This document shows, in pieces, positions 15,530 to 24,786 of a stretch of 64,000 nucleotides of DNA (within the stretch, counting starts at the first letter, position 1; each line of letters opens with the position of its first letter). The notes under the pieces were generated by a model. It saw only the letters and a program-made list of their open reading frames with translations. It did not search any database and was not told where the DNA came from. Location of the stretch: positions 1,674,001 to 1,738,000 of the forward strand of contig CAWBFD010000004.1 in NCBI GenBank assembly GCA_963788115.1, written 5' to 3'. Source of the DNA: CAWBFD01 sp963788115. Its GTDB lineage: Bacteria > Actinomycetota > Thermoleophilia > Solirubrobacterales > 70-9. Position numbers and translations under genes: made by a program.

Positions 15530-18501
15530 CAGCGCGGCCTCCCGTGCTTGCGCCGGCGCCGCTGCTTGCGCCGGCGCTCGCGCTGCAGGCGGGCGGCGCG
15601 TTCGGCGGGAGTCTCGGTCGTCGACGATCCCGCTCCCACGAGCTCGTCGCCGGCGGGGGTCGGCTCGGCGGGGGTCGGCTCGGCGGGGGTCGGCTCGGCG
15701 GGGGTCGGCTCGGCGGGAGCGCCATCTCCGACCGCGCCATCGGCCCCGTCCCCCGAGGTTGCGGGCGGCTCTGCCGGCGGCGCCTGCGGCTCGGTCGGCG
15801 CCGCGGGTGCGGCCGGCTCGCTCCTGGCCTGGGCGGCCGTCAGCGCCGGCTCCGCCTCGGGCGCCGGCACGTGGCGCTCGGCCTCCTCGATCTTGGCGAC
15901 CACGTTGTCCTCGGGGAACGTCGGCACGTAGCCCATCGCCTCGACGATCCGCTCACGGCGGCTGCGATACGCGGGCTCGCGCTCCTTCCACTCGGTCAGC
16001 ACCGGCGAGGCGATGAAGATCGACGAGTAGAACCCGGACGCGATCCCGACCATCATCGCGAAGGCGAAGTCGCGCAGGGTCTCGCCGCCGAACACGAGGA
16101 GCATCCCGAGCAGGAACACGGTCGAGAGCCCGGTGATCAGCGAGCGGGTGAAGACCTCGCTCATCGAGCGGTTGACGATCTGGGAGAACGCCGCGCGCGG
16201 CATCCGCGGAACGTTCTCGCGAATCCGGTCGAAGACGATGATCGTGTCGTACATCGAGTAGCCGAGGATCGTGAGGAACGCGGCAACCGTCGCGCTCGAT
16301 ACCTCCCTGCCAACGAGCGAGTAGACGCCACCGGTGATCAGGATGTCGTGCACCAGGGCGATCAGCACCGGGACCGCGTACTTGGCCTCGAACCGGATCG
16401 CGACGTAGGCCGAGATCACCAGCAGCGAGAAGATGATCGCGATCACCGCGCTGCGCGCGATCTGCTGGCCGAAGGTGGGGCCGATCGACGTCGTCTGAAC
16501 GTTCTCGGCGCCGAACTCCTCCTCGAGCACGGGCTCCACCTGGGCTGCGTCCCGCTGCGAGAAGTCGCCCTGGACCTGGATCCCGTTACCGCCCAGCTCC
16601 TCGTCATCGACCTCCGTGATCTCCGCGTTCTCGGCCCCTTCGAGCCCTGCCGAGGTCAGCGCGCTGCGGACGTCGTCCACCGACGCCTGCTGCTCGAGGC
16701 CGGCCCTGATCCGGGTCCCCGACTCGAAGTCGATCCCGAGGTTGAGCTGGTTGGTGGCGAACGAGATCGCGCCGATCGCGATGATCGCTCCGGAGAGCGA
16801 GAAGAACCACTTGCTGGCACCGGTGAAGTCGAAGTTCCAGCTCACGCGCTGCTCGCCCGCTCCCAGGAGGCTCGGCGAGCGCAGGATCCGCGAGCGGCCG
16901 AACATGCCCAGGATCGCCTGCGTGAACAGGACCGCCGTGAACAGCGAGACGATCGTCCCGATTCCGAGCGTGAAGGCGAACCCCTTCACCCCGGACGTGG
17001 CCAGCACGAACAGGATGAACGCCGTGATCAGCGTGATCACGTTCGCGTCGATGATCGTCGCGATCCCCTTGCGATAGCCGGTGGCAATCGCCGAGGGCAT
17101 CGATTTCCCTGCCCGCGCCTCCTCCTTGATCCGCTCGAAGATGACGATGTTGGAGTCCGCGGCGACGCCGATCGTGAGGATCAGCCCCGCGATCCCCGGC
17201 AGGGTCAGGGTGATCGGGATCAGCTTGATCATCGCGAAGAAGAAGACGGCGTAGACCAGGAGGCCGAGGCCCGCGACGACACCGAGCAGGCGGTAGTAGG
17301 CGACGAGGAAGAGGAGGACGATGATCAGGCCCGCGATCCCCGCGGTCAGGCCCTGGTCGAGCGCCTCCTGGCCGAGGCTGGCGGAGACGGTGCTCTGGCT
17401 GATCAGGGTGAGGTTGACCGGCAGGGCACCGATCTTCAGGAACTCGGCGAGATCCTGTGCCTCCTGTAGCTCGAGACCGGAGATCTGTGCCCCCGTGTCA
17501 CCGCTGATCCCCTCGGGGTTCTCGCAGAAGTTGATGATCGGCCGCGAGACGATCCGGCCGTCGAGGACGATCGCGAACGTCTGCGAGAGGGCGTCGGCCT
17601 GCTCCGGGTTGTTGCAGATGTTCGGGTCGATCTGGAAGGCCTGTTCGGATGCCCTCTGCGCGATGCGGGCGGTGACCGTCTGGAATGAGTCCGCTCCCTC
17701 GTCGGTGAAGTCGAAGGTGACGTTGGGCGCGTTCGTGGTCGGATCGAAGTTCTGCTCCGGGTTCTGGATCTCGTCGCCGGTCAGCTCCGGCTGGTCCTTG
17801 AACACGAAGTACTGCGGCGGCACGTCCCCGCTCTCGGGAGGGACCTCCTTCTGGACGACAACGGTGCCCTGCGGGACCGCGATGACCTGCGTGTCGGCCT
17901 TCGTCACGCCTTCGGGGAGCGCGTCGTAGAGGTCCTGGGGGTTCTCCGCCGGCTGTCCCCCCGCATAGGGCTCGAGCGTGTCCTTGTTGAAGATGTAGTA
18001 CTGCGCCCCCTTCGTCGTGCAGAGGTCGTTGACGCACTCGGGCTTGCGCTTCGAGGCGTCCTTGACCGCGTCGTAGAGCCGGTTGTAGGGCCGCTCGGTC
18101 GGGTCCTGCACGTTCCGCGGCAGGTTGGGCGGCGGGACGACGTTCCTGTTGAAGTCGTAGAGGTAGAGCTGGGCGGTATCCCCCACCTGCTCGATCGCTC
18201 GGTCCGCGTTCTCGACGTTGGGCAGGCCGACCGCGATCTGATCGGTCCCAATCCGGGAGATCTCGGGCTCGGCGACGCCAAGGCTGTCGGTGCGGTCGCG
18301 GATGATCTCGATCGACCGCTCGATGTCCGTTGGGTCGACCTGCGGGTTCTTCGCGGTGCCCTCGGCTCGGTAGACCAGCTCCGTCCCTCCGCGCAGGTCG
18401 AGCCCGAGCACGGTCGGCTTGGTCGCGATCACGATCGCCGACGCGGCCGTGAGGCCGAGGACTAAGAGCAGGATCAGAAGGTTGCGGCGGCGGCTTCCCA
18501 T
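15529..18501 (-). CDS. secDF: Fused protein translocase subunits SecD-SecF
   Basis: Membrane protein of 990 residues with twelve predicted helices that uses the proton-motive force to assist Sec export. SecD half: signal-anchor LLILLLVLGLTAAS, large periplasmic domain, GIAGLILTIGVAADSNI and ERIKEE. SecF half begins near residue 555 with SWNFDF and includes GIDFESGTRI and GYSMYDTIIVFDRIREN. Most actinobacteria encode SecD and SecF separately; a fusion occurs in Bacillus and some other lineages. The tail has a TPAEP pentapeptide repeated four to five times and ends in a Lys/Arg-rich segment, probably cytoplasmic. Confidence 0.95.
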   Translation of the reverse strand: MGSRRRNLLILLLVLGLTAASAIVIATKPTVLGLDLRGGTELVYRAEGTAKNPQVDPTDIERSIEIIRDRTDSLGVAEPEISRIGTDQIAVGLPNVENADRAIEQVGDTAQLYLYDFNRNVVPPPNLPRNVQDPTERPYNRLYDAVKDASKRKPECVNDLCTTKGAQYYIFNKDTLEPYAGGQPAENPQDLYDALPEGVTKADTQVIAVPQGTVVVQKEVPPESGDVPPQYFVFKDQPELTGDEIQNPEQNFDPTTNAPNVTFDFTDEGADSFQTVTARIAQRASEQAFQIDPNICNNPEQADALSQTFAIVLDGRIVSRPIINFCENPEGISGDTGAQISGLELQEAQDLAEFLKIGALPVNLTLISQSTVSASLGQEALDQGLTAGIAGLIIVLLFLVAYYRLLGVVAGLGLLVYAVFFFAMIKLIPITLTLPGIAGLILTIGVAADSNIVIFERIKEEARAGKSMPSAIATGYRKGIATIIDANVITLITAFILFVLATSGVKGFAFTLGIGTIVSLFTAVLFTQAILGMFGRSRILRSPSLLGAGEQRVSWNFDFTGASKWFFSLSGAIIAIGAISFATNQLNLGIDFESGTRIRAGLEQQASVDDVRSALTSAGLEGAENAEITEVDDEELGGNGIQVQGDFSQRDAAQVEPVLEEEFGAENVQTTSIGPTFGQQIARSAVIAIIFSLLVISAYVAIRFEAKYAVPVLIALVHDILITGGVYSLVGREVSSATVAAFLTILGYSMYDTIIVFDRIRENVPRMPRAAFSQIVNRSMSEVFTRSLITGLSTVFLLGMLLVFGGETLRDFAFAMMVGIASGFYSSIFIASPVLTEWKEREPAYRSRRERIVEAMGYVPTFPEDNVVAKIEEAERHVPAPEAEPALTAAQARSEPAAPAAPTEPQAPPAEPPATSGDGADGAVGDGAPAEPTPAEPTPAEPTPAEPTPAGDELVGAGSSTTETPAERAARLQRERRRKQRRRRKHGRPR
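15651..15720. repeat. 15-bp tandem repeat encoding TPAEP in the SecDF tail
   Basis: Four full copies plus a partial copy of a 15-bp unit (CGGCGGGGGTCGGCT on the plus strand). The period is a multiple of three, so copy number can change without breaking the frame. It encodes a Pro/Glu-rich linker between the last membrane domain and the basic C-terminus. Confidence 0.9.
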
Positions 18502-18559
18502 TAGCCGTGCCTAACGGTAGGCCAAGCGGCGCCGAGGCCGCACGCAGCCCCGCCCGCGG

Positions 18560-19045
18560 TCACTGCGGGGTGAGGACGAGGAGCAGCCCGCCGTCGTCAT
18601 CGTAGGCGGGGAAGAGGTCGGCGATCGCCTCGGCCGGGAGGTCCCCCTCGGCGTGGACCGAGACGCGCTTGCCCAGCGAGCGCACACCCCATTCGAGCGT
18701 GGTCTCGATCGGATCCGTGGTCCCGTCGCCGTCCGTGTCGGCAGCCTCTCCCCCGTCCCCCTCGTCGATCCACTGGAGGCCCAGCACCTCCCGCACCGGA
18801 CGTCCGATCGCGTCCTCGTCCTTGAGCCCGGTCAGCTCGTAACCGCCCTTACCGATGTCCAGCACGCGCCCCTGCTGGTCACAGGTGAAGAACGCCGCCT
18901 CGGGCGCCGGGTAGTAGTCGTCCAGCAACTCGAACAGGAAGCCGAACCCGCATTTCGAGCAACCCTTCGGGCGGCCCGAGAAGCCCGCCGTCCGCTCGGG
19001 GCTCAGCTCCCGGTTCCCGCAGTTCGGGCAGATGAAGAACGGCAC
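18560..19045 (-). CDS. Zinc-ribbon plus PAS-domain protein
   Basis: Protein of 161 residues. Four cysteines in an N-terminal ribbon (CPNC at 6-9 and CSKC at 29-32) precede a PAS domain: FFTCDQQGRVLDIGKGGYELTGLKDED with the characteristic GRPVREVLG. No output domain is present, so it may act by binding a partner. The GTG start lies seven bases after a TAGCCT -10-like box, suggesting a leaderless message. It sits between ruvB and secDF on the same strand. I recognise the domains but not a named function. Confidence 0.75.
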   Translation of the reverse strand: MPFFICPNCGNRELSPERTAGFSGRPKGCSKCGFGFLFELLDDYYPAPEAAFFTCDQQGRVLDIGKGGYELTGLKDEDAIGRPVREVLGLQWIDEGDGGEAADTDGDGTTDPIETTLEWGVRSLGKRVSVHAEGDLPAEAIADLFPAYDDDGGLLLVLTPQ

Positions 19046-19084
19046 GGACGAAAGGCTAGCGATCGTCGTCGCGCCGGCCGTGGA

Positions 19085-20146
19085 TCAGAACAGCGAGGCT
19101 GCGCCCTCGGGCGTCGGGAGCCCCAGATGCTCGAAGCCGCGCTCGGTGATCACCCTGCCGCGCGGCGTGCGCTTGATCAACCCCTGCTGCAGCAGGTACG
19201 GCTCATAGACGTCCTCGATCGTGTCCTGCTCCTCGTCGACCGCCGCGGCCAGGGTCGAGAGGCCGACCGGGCCGCCGGAGAACTTGACCGCGATCGCCTC
19301 GAGGATCGAGCGGTCGTGGCGGTCGAGCCCCGCCGCGTCGACCTCCAGCAGGCCGAGCGCGCCACCCGCAACCTCCCCGGTCACCACTCCCTCGCCATGG
19401 ACCTCGGCGAAGTCGCGGACCCGCTTCAGCAGGCGATTCGCCACACGCGGAGTGCCCCGCGAGCGCTCCGCGATCACCCGCTCGCCCTCCGGCTCGATCT
19501 CGACCTCGAGGATTCGCGCGGAGCGGCGGACGATTCGCGCCAGATCCTCCGGCGCGTAGTGCTCGAGCCGGTGCGAGACCCCGAACCGGTCACGAAGCGG
19601 GGTGGTCAGGAGCCCGGTGCGTGTGGTCGCCCCGACCAGCGTGAACGGCGGCAGATCGAGGGTGACCGTGCGCGCACCCGCACCCTGGCCGAGCACCACC
19701 GGCAGGCGACGGTCCTCCATCGCCGGGTAGAGCGTCTCCTCGATCGCCCGATTGAGGCGGTGGATCTCGTCGATGAAGAACACCGACCCAGGCTCGAGCG
19801 CGGTGAGGAACGCGGCCACGTCGGCCTTGCGCTCGAGGGCGGGGCCGGCCGTATGGACGATCGGCGCCTCGAGCTCGGAGGCGACGATATAGGCGAGCGA
19901 CGTCTTCCCCAGGCCGGGTGGGCCGGCGAGCAGCACGTGATCGAGAGGCTCGCCGCGGCGCCTGGCCGCCTCGATGAAGACCTCGAGCTGAGCCGTGACC
20001 TGCTCCTGGTTGACGAAGTCACGCAGGCGCTTGGGGCGAAGCGATCGGTCGAGGTCGTCGTCGACGCCGGCGCCGCGCGCCTCGGCCATCGGCTCCGGCT
20101 CGCCATCGGGCTGCGCGCCCACGCTGGGATCGCGCGAGATCGTCAC
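19085..20146 (-). CDS. ruvB: Holliday junction branch migration ATPase RuvB
   Basis: AAA+ motor of 353 residues. Walker A GPPGLGKT is at 75-82, Walker B FFIDEIHR near 128, and the sensor/arginine region ATTRTGLLTTPLRDRFG follows; the C-terminal winged helix ends the protein (TPRGR). It drives branch migration with RuvA. The GTG start overlaps the ruvA stop as GTGA. Gene order ruvC-ruvA-ruvB is the usual one. The N-terminal 35 residues are a poorly conserved extension. Confidence 0.97.
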   Translation of the reverse strand: MTISRDPSVGAQPDGEPEPMAEARGAGVDDDLDRSLRPKRLRDFVNQEQVTAQLEVFIEAARRRGEPLDHVLLAGPPGLGKTSLAYIVASELEAPIVHTAGPALERKADVAAFLTALEPGSVFFIDEIHRLNRAIEETLYPAMEDRRLPVVLGQGAGARTVTLDLPPFTLVGATTRTGLLTTPLRDRFGVSHRLEHYAPEDLARIVRRSARILEVEIEPEGERVIAERSRGTPRVANRLLKRVRDFAEVHGEGVVTGEVAGGALGLLEVDAAGLDRHDRSILEAIAVKFSGGPVGLSTLAAAVDEEQDTIEDVYEPYLLQQGLIKRTPRGRVITERGFEHLGLPTPEGAASLF

Positions 20147-20739
20147 GCGGCCTCCCGCTGGCCCGCCCGGCGCAGGGCCGCGCTGATCAGGATCTCGGCC
20201 GAGTCGCCATCGACGCCGTCGAGCAGCTTGTCGGCCTCGGTCAGGGTGTAGCCGAGGTGCATGAGCCCGTCGCGGGCGAGCAGCCGCGGGTCACCGTCCT
20301 CGTCCGCGGAGGCGGGAATGATGCCGTCCTCGAGCTCGGCCGCCACCTGATCGCGAAGCTCGACGATGATTCGCTCGGCGGTGCGCTTACCAACACCCGG
20401 CACCGCCTGGAAGCGCTTGGCGTCACCGGCGGCGATCGCCCGCAGCAGCTCGCGAGGCGTGCCGCCGGAGAGGATCGCAACCGCCACCCGCGGTCCGATC
20501 TGGGAGACCGAGATCAGGCTGAGAAACAGGTCGCGCTCCTCCTCGCTGGCGAAGCCGTACAGGTGCATGGCGTCGTCGCGGACGACCAGGTGCGTGTGGA
20601 GGGCCACCGTCTTGCCCCGCGCCGGAACCGCCTTCAGGGTTTCGGCCGAGACCGCCAGCCGGTAGCCCACCCCGCCGGACTCGACCACGACATGGTCGGG
20701 CCGGCGCACCAGCACCTCGCCACGCACGGAGGCGATCAT
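20143..20739 (-). CDS. ruvA: Holliday junction DNA-binding protein RuvA
   Basis: Protein of 198 residues: an N-terminal OB domain (MIASVRGEVL), two helix-hairpin-helix motifs (ISVSQIGPRVAVAIL and VPGVGKRTAERIIVEL), and a C-terminal domain III (LGYTLTEADKLL) that contacts RuvB. The start ATG 20739 overlaps the ruvC stop as ATGA, which fixes the start; a longer in-frame extension is not conserved. Confidence 0.96.
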   Translation of the reverse strand: MIASVRGEVLVRRPDHVVVESGGVGYRLAVSAETLKAVPARGKTVALHTHLVVRDDAMHLYGFASEEERDLFLSLISVSQIGPRVAVAILSGGTPRELLRAIAAGDAKRFQAVPGVGKRTAERIIVELRDQVAAELEDGIIPASADEDGDPRLLARDGLMHLGYTLTEADKLLDGVDGDSAEILISAALRRAGQREAA

Positions 20740-21293
20740 GCGGTCACCCGAGCCTGGGGCTGCTTCGCGGCCTCGCGTGCGTGCGCGTTGGCGAGCTCCC
20801 AGGGCTGGCCGCCTCCATCGGGCCTGGTCGCAGCGGCGTGGCAGATCGCGACGGCGAGCGCGTCCGCGGCGTGGTCTGACGCAAGCGGCTGCGGCAGTCC
20901 GAGCAGCGAGCCCACCATGCGCTGCACCTGCCCCTTGTCGGCCGCACCGCTTCCGCAGACCGCCTTCTTCACCGCCTGGGGCGTGTAGTCGAAGCACGGA
21001 ACGTTGTCCTGGGCCGCCGCGAGCATGGCCACCCCGCGTGCCTGGCCGACGCCGATGGCCGAGCGCACGTTCCGGCCGAAGTAGAGGTCCTCTAGCACAA
21101 GCGCGACCGGCGCGTGCCAGGAGATGAGCTCGCGCAGCCCGTCGTGGATCAGCGCCAGGCGCGCGGCCGGCGGCTCGTCGGGCGGAGTCGCGATCACGCC
21201 CGCATCGAGCGCGCTCATCGTGGCCCCGGTCACGCGGACCACGCCGAAGCCCGTGCTGGCCACGCCCGGGTCGATGCCCATGACGACGATCAC
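20736..21293 (-). CDS. ruvC: Holliday junction resolvase RuvC
   Basis: RNase-H-fold endonuclease of 185 residues that cuts Holliday junctions. Catalytic Asp8 in MGIDPGVASTG, the glutamate in VLEDLYFGRN, and the C-terminal SDHAADALAVAICH supply the acidic residues. The GTG at 21293 is chosen because upstream codons are not conserved and it directly precedes the beta-strand IVVMGIDPG. It is the first gene of the ruvCAB operon, downstream of yebC. Confidence 0.95.
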   Translation of the reverse strand: MIVVMGIDPGVASTGFGVVRVTGATMSALDAGVIATPPDEPPAARLALIHDGLRELISWHAPVALVLEDLYFGRNVRSAIGVGQARGVAMLAAAQDNVPCFDYTPQAVKKAVCGSGAADKGQVQRMVGSLLGLPQPLASDHAADALAVAICHAAATRPDGGGQPWELANAHAREAAKQPQARVTA

Positions 21294-21336
21294 GCCTATT
21301 GATTCTGGCCTCGGGGTCGGATGCCTCCCCCCGGGC

Positions 21337-22095
21337 CTACGCCGCGGCCTCGACCTCCTCCATGAGCTCGGCCGGGATGTCGAAGTTGGCATGTACGGAT
21401 TCGACGTCGTCGTGCTCGTCCAGTGCGTCGATCAGCCGCAGGAGCGCTCGTGCCTCGCTCTCCTCGGTGACCTCGACCACGGCCCGCGGCTCCATCGTCA
21501 CCTCGGCCGACTGCACCTCGACCCCGGAGCCCGTAAGCGCCTCACGCACCGCGCCCAGGCTCGGCGGGTCGCTGGTCACCTTGAGCAGATCGCCCTCGGC
21601 GGTGACGTCGTCCGCGCCGGCGTCGATCGCCGCGATCAGATCGTCCTCGGAGTAGCGGTCGGCATCGACCAGCACGACCCCGCGCTTCTCGAACTGCCAT
21701 GCGACCGATCCCGGCTCCCCGAGGCTGCCGCCGTTCTTGTCGAAGGCGTGACGGATCTCCGCCCCGGCGCGGTTTCGGTTGTCGGTCAGCGCCTCGACCA
21801 GGATCGCAACCCCGCCGGGCCCGTACCCCTCGTAGACCGCGCGCTCGATCTGATCCCCTCCACCGCCCTCGCCCGTGCCGCGCTCGATCGCCCGCTGGAT
21901 GTTGTCCTTGGGCATCGAGTAGCCGCGCGCCTTCTCGATCGCCGCGGCGAGGGTGTAGTTGGCGTCGGGGTCCCCCCCGCCCTCCCGCGCCGCAACCGAG
22001 ATCGCGCGCGCGAGCTTGGTAAAGCGCTGGCCACGCTTGGCGTCGGTGGCCGCCTTGCGGTGCTTGATCGAGGACCACTTCGAATGACCGGACAT
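21337..22095 (-). CDS. yebC: YebC/TACO1-family regulatory/translation factor
   Basis: Protein of 252 residues starting MSGHSKWSSIKHRK, the family's diagnostic N-terminus, with MPKDNIQRAIERGTG and GYGPGGVAILVEALTDNRNR. Homologues have been called transcription regulators; recent work on the family points to translation of polyproline stretches, with a link to RuvC by gene order. The ATG at 22095 is preceded by TAACAT at a seven-base distance, in keeping with a leaderless message. Confidence 0.95.
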   Translation of the reverse strand: MSGHSKWSSIKHRKAATDAKRGQRFTKLARAISVAAREGGGDPDANYTLAAAIEKARGYSMPKDNIQRAIERGTGEGGGGDQIERAVYEGYGPGGVAILVEALTDNRNRAGAEIRHAFDKNGGSLGEPGSVAWQFEKRGVVLVDADRYSEDDLIAAIDAGADDVTAEGDLLKVTSDPPSLGAVREALTGSGVEVQSAEVTMEPRAVVEVTEESEARALLRLIDALDEHDDVESVHANFDIPAELMEEVEAAA

Positions 22096-22123
22096 GGCCT
22101 CGATGTTAGGGCCGAAACTTCTC

Positions 22124-22168
22124 GGTGAGGCGGATCCGGTCCAGATATGCGCCTCGATCCGCCTCACC
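22124..22168. repeat. 13-bp perfect hairpin, family GGTGAGGCGGAT (copy 1)
   Basis: GGTGAGGCGGATC (22124-22136) and GATCCGCCTCACC (22156-22168) are perfect inverted repeats around a 19-base loop. The stop codon of the upstream minus-strand gene (22164-22166) lies inside the right arm. The same arm recurs at 28275-28319, also right behind a minus-strand gene. No U-tract follows on either strand. Confidence 0.8.
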
Positions 22169-22991
22169 CAACCCCGTGCCGCCGCCCGACCTTCGACAGC
22201 CCCCGGAGTAGACGCCGCGCCACCCCGCGCAGGGTGTCCTTCGCGTACTCGTGGTTGGGGTTCCCCTCGCTCATGATCGAGAGGCCGATGCGCCGCTTCC
22301 CGCGCTCGAGCCGGGCCGTCTGGTGCTCGACGAGGCCGGTGCCGCTGCCCCAGCCGCCCTTGAAGTAGAGGCGCCAGCCCCGGGGGCGGACCTGGGCGAC
22401 CCCCCAGCGCTGCGAGGGCACGATCGACCTCAGCTGGCGCATCGCGTACCCCTCGTGGCGCCGCGGGACGTAGCGGCGGAGGTATCGGAAGAAGCGAGCC
22501 TGGTCCGCGGCGGCGTTAAGGCTCAGGCCCCAGGCATCGTTCCAGCGGAAGTGGCGCATCCCGGCTCGCCTGGCGAGCGCCTCGATCGGCCCCCGTCCGA
22601 GGATCTCGTCGATCGTCGTCGCGGCGTTGTTGTCGGACCGGCGGATCATCGGCCGCAGCAGGTCGCGCTCCCAGGGCTCGATGGACTGCTCGCGGATCCG
22701 CCGCAGGTACGCGACCAGCAGCATCGCCTTGTAGGTGCTCGCCATCGGGGCGCTGCGTCCGAGGTTGTAGCCGCGCAGGCGTCCGTTGAACTCGGTGATC
22801 GCAAAGCGCACGTCGCCCGCGCGCCCGCGCGCGTAGCGCCTCGCGCCCTTCACATGCGGGTGCCACGGGGCCCGGCCGTGCTTTGCGCGCGAGGCTTCCT
22901 CGCTCGCCGATTCCGCGCCGACGCCGGCCGAGCCGCCAGCGACGAGCACCGCGACCACGAGCAGGCCGGCCAGCGCGACGGCACGGGACAT
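22164..22991 (-). CDS. Secreted serine hydrolase of the beta-lactamase/penicillin-binding fold
   Basis: Protein of 275 residues with a signal peptide (AVALAGLLVVAVLVAGGSAG). The three active-site motifs are all present: S85-T-Y-K88, S119-D-N121 and K211-G-G213. This is the class A beta-lactamase-related layout, but the class A Glu166 region is not recognisable, so peptidoglycan or other acyl-enzyme chemistry is as likely as drug resistance. The start ATG lies six bases after TAGGAT, a leaderless arrangement. It is very Arg-rich and probably acts outside the membrane. Confidence 0.82.
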   Translation of the reverse strand: MSRAVALAGLLVVAVLVAGGSAGVGAESASEEASRAKHGRAPWHPHVKGARRYARGRAGDVRFAITEFNGRLRGYNLGRSAPMASTYKAMLLVAYLRRIREQSIEPWERDLLRPMIRRSDNNAATTIDEILGRGPIEALARRAGMRHFRWNDAWGLSLNAAADQARFFRYLRRYVPRRHEGYAMRQLRSIVPSQRWGVAQVRPRGWRLYFKGGWGSGTGLVEHQTARLERGKRRIGLSIMSEGNPNHEYAKDTLRGVARRLLRGLSKVGRRHGVG

Positions 22992-23020
22992 GGCCGGATC
23001 CTACGCGGCCGCCGTCCGGA

Positions 23021-24124
23021 TCAGACTTTGAACCGGCCGTCCTCCTGAAACAGCTCTCCGTCGACCTCGATCCGCCCGCCTTGGCGGAGGTCGCAGACCA
23101 TGTCGGTGTGGACGGCGCTCTGGTTGACGCCGCCGCTGTCGGGATAGGAGGCGCCGACCGCAAGGTGGACGGTGCCCCCGATCTTCTCGTCGAGCAGGAC
23201 GTCGCGCGTGCCGCGATCGATGCCGTAGTTGGTCCCGATGCCGAGCTCGCCGAGCCGTCGCGCGCCCTCGTCGGTGTCGAGCAGCTTGATGAGGAACTCC
23301 TCGCCGCGCTCGGCGCCGGCATCCACCACCTTGCCCGACTCGAAGCGCAGGCGAACGCCCGAGACCTCGCGGCCGCCGATCATCGCCGGCAGGTGGAACG
23401 AGACCTCCCCCTCCACCGAGTCCTCGACGGGGCCGGTGAAGAACTCGCCGTCGGGCATGTTGTGCTCTCCGTCGCACGGGATGAACGTGCGGCCGGCGAT
23501 GCCGAGCCGCAGGTCCGTTCCCGCCCCGATCACGTGCACCTCCTCGTGGCCCTGGATCCACTCGGCGAGGCGGTGGGTCTCCTCGGACTCCCGCTTCCAC
23601 GCGCCGAGGGGGTCGCCGTCGTCGGCGAGGCATGCGCGGAAGTAGAAGTCCTCGAACTCGGCCAGGCTCATCTCCGCGTCGGAGGCGTAGGCGTTGGTCG
23701 GGTAGATCGTGTACACCCAGCGATGGGTGCCCTCGGCGGCGCGGCGCATGGTCGCCTCCATCAGGTGACGCGTGGCCGCCTGGCGCTTTGTCTGCCGCTC
23801 GGGATCGACCCCCGAGAGCTGGCGGGTGTTGGTCTCGGCACCCACCGCGATCCGGCAGTCCGCCTCCTCGGCCGCCCAGGTCGCGAGCGGGGAGACCCAC
23901 TCGAGCTGCCGATCGGACGCGAGCCGGTAGTAGGCGGCCGGCTGGCCATCGAACGTCATCGAGAGCACAGGGTTGCCGCCCGCATCCAGGACCCGCTCGT
24001 ACACGGCCGCCATCAGCGGCTCGGCAGCGCTCGACCCCTCGATCACGCAGGTCTCCCCCTCCTTCACCTTGGTCGAGTAGTTGACGAGGATGTGCGCGAG
24101 GTTCTCGACCCTGGGATCTCTCAT
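23021..24124 (-). CDS. M29-family aminopeptidase
   Basis: Metallo-aminopeptidase of 367 residues, cytoplasmic. Recognisable features of the family: NPVLSMTF, FIPCDGEHNMPDGEFFTGPVED, the metal-binding EGEVSFHLPA, GELGIGTNYGID, and the C-terminal HLAVGASYP with AVHTDMVCDL. The start ATG 24124 overlaps the pdxT stop (ATGA), which excludes the longer in-frame extension. Together with pdxS and pdxT it forms a three-gene unit; the link to vitamin B6 synthesis is positional only. Confidence 0.9.
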   Translation of the reverse strand: MRDPRVENLAHILVNYSTKVKEGETCVIEGSSAAEPLMAAVYERVLDAGGNPVLSMTFDGQPAAYYRLASDRQLEWVSPLATWAAEEADCRIAVGAETNTRQLSGVDPERQTKRQAATRHLMEATMRRAAEGTHRWVYTIYPTNAYASDAEMSLAEFEDFYFRACLADDGDPLGAWKRESEETHRLAEWIQGHEEVHVIGAGTDLRLGIAGRTFIPCDGEHNMPDGEFFTGPVEDSVEGEVSFHLPAMIGGREVSGVRLRFESGKVVDAGAERGEEFLIKLLDTDEGARRLGELGIGTNYGIDRGTRDVLLDEKIGGTVHLAVGASYPDSGGVNQSAVHTDMVCDLRQGGRIEVDGELFQEDGRFKV

Positions 24125-24786
24125 CGGTCTCCTTCCGCCGCCGGCTGTCTCCATTCCCGAGGCTGTGCCCGCCCCTGGCGCGCCGTGGTCGCCATCGCCA
24201 TCAGCAGCGCGTGCACCCGCGAGTCGCCGGTGAGCTCGGGATGGAACGCCACCGCGAGCATCGGGCCCTCGCGCACGGCGACGGGATGGGCGTCGACACT
24301 CGCCAGCACCTCGACCTCGGCTCCGTGGCTCTCGATCCACGGGGCGCGGATGAACACGGCTCTGTAGGGCTCGGGGCCGAGCCCCGCGATCTCGAGGTCC
24401 GCCTCGAAGCTCGCAAGCTGGCGGCCGAACGCGTTGCGTCGGGCGACGGCGTCCAAGAGGCCGAGGTGGGCCCGGTCGGAGACGATCATCCCCGCGCAGG
24501 TGCCAAGGATCGGGCGCCCGGCCTCGGCGTGGGCGCGGATCGCGGGCTCGAGCCCGTCGCGCTCGATCGCCTTCGAGATCGTTGTGCTCTCCCCGCCGGG
24601 GATGACCAGCGCGTCGAGCCCTTCGAGCTGCTCAGCGGTTCGAACCTCGACCGCCTCGGCGCCGAGCGAGCGCAGCACTTGCGCGTGGGCGGCGAAGTCG
24701 CCCTGGCTGGCGAGGACGCCGATCCGGAGCGCCGGCGGCGCATCGCCGGCCACCGGGAGCGACTCGTCGCGACCCAAGCCGCTCAA
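24121..24786 (-). CDS. pdxT: Pyridoxal 5'-phosphate synthase glutaminase subunit
   Basis: Class I glutaminase of 221 residues that delivers ammonia to PdxS. The oxyanion PGGEST is at 63-68, nucleophile Cys97 in GTCAGM, and the His-Glu pair in AFHPELTGD. An N-terminal extension of about 18 residues is poorly conserved. It overlaps pdxS by 4 bp. Together the two make PLP from ribose 5-phosphate, glyceraldehyde 3-phosphate and glutamine. Confidence 0.95.
   Translation of the reverse strand: MSGLGRDESLPVAGDAPPALRIGVLASQGDFAAHAQVLRSLGAEAVEVRTAEQLEGLDALVIPGGESTTISKAIERDGLEPAIRAHAEAGRPILGTCAGMIVSDRAHLGLLDAVARRNAFGRQLASFEADLEIAGLGPEPYRAVFIRAPWIESHGAEVEVLASVDAHPVAVREGPMLAVAFHPELTGDSRVHALLMAMATTARQGRAQPREWRQPAAEGDR

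Noticed and set aside
15651..15720. Mobile or regulatory tandem repeat
   Set aside because: The 15-bp units are in frame and encode the TPAEP linker of SecDF, so a coding repeat explains them.
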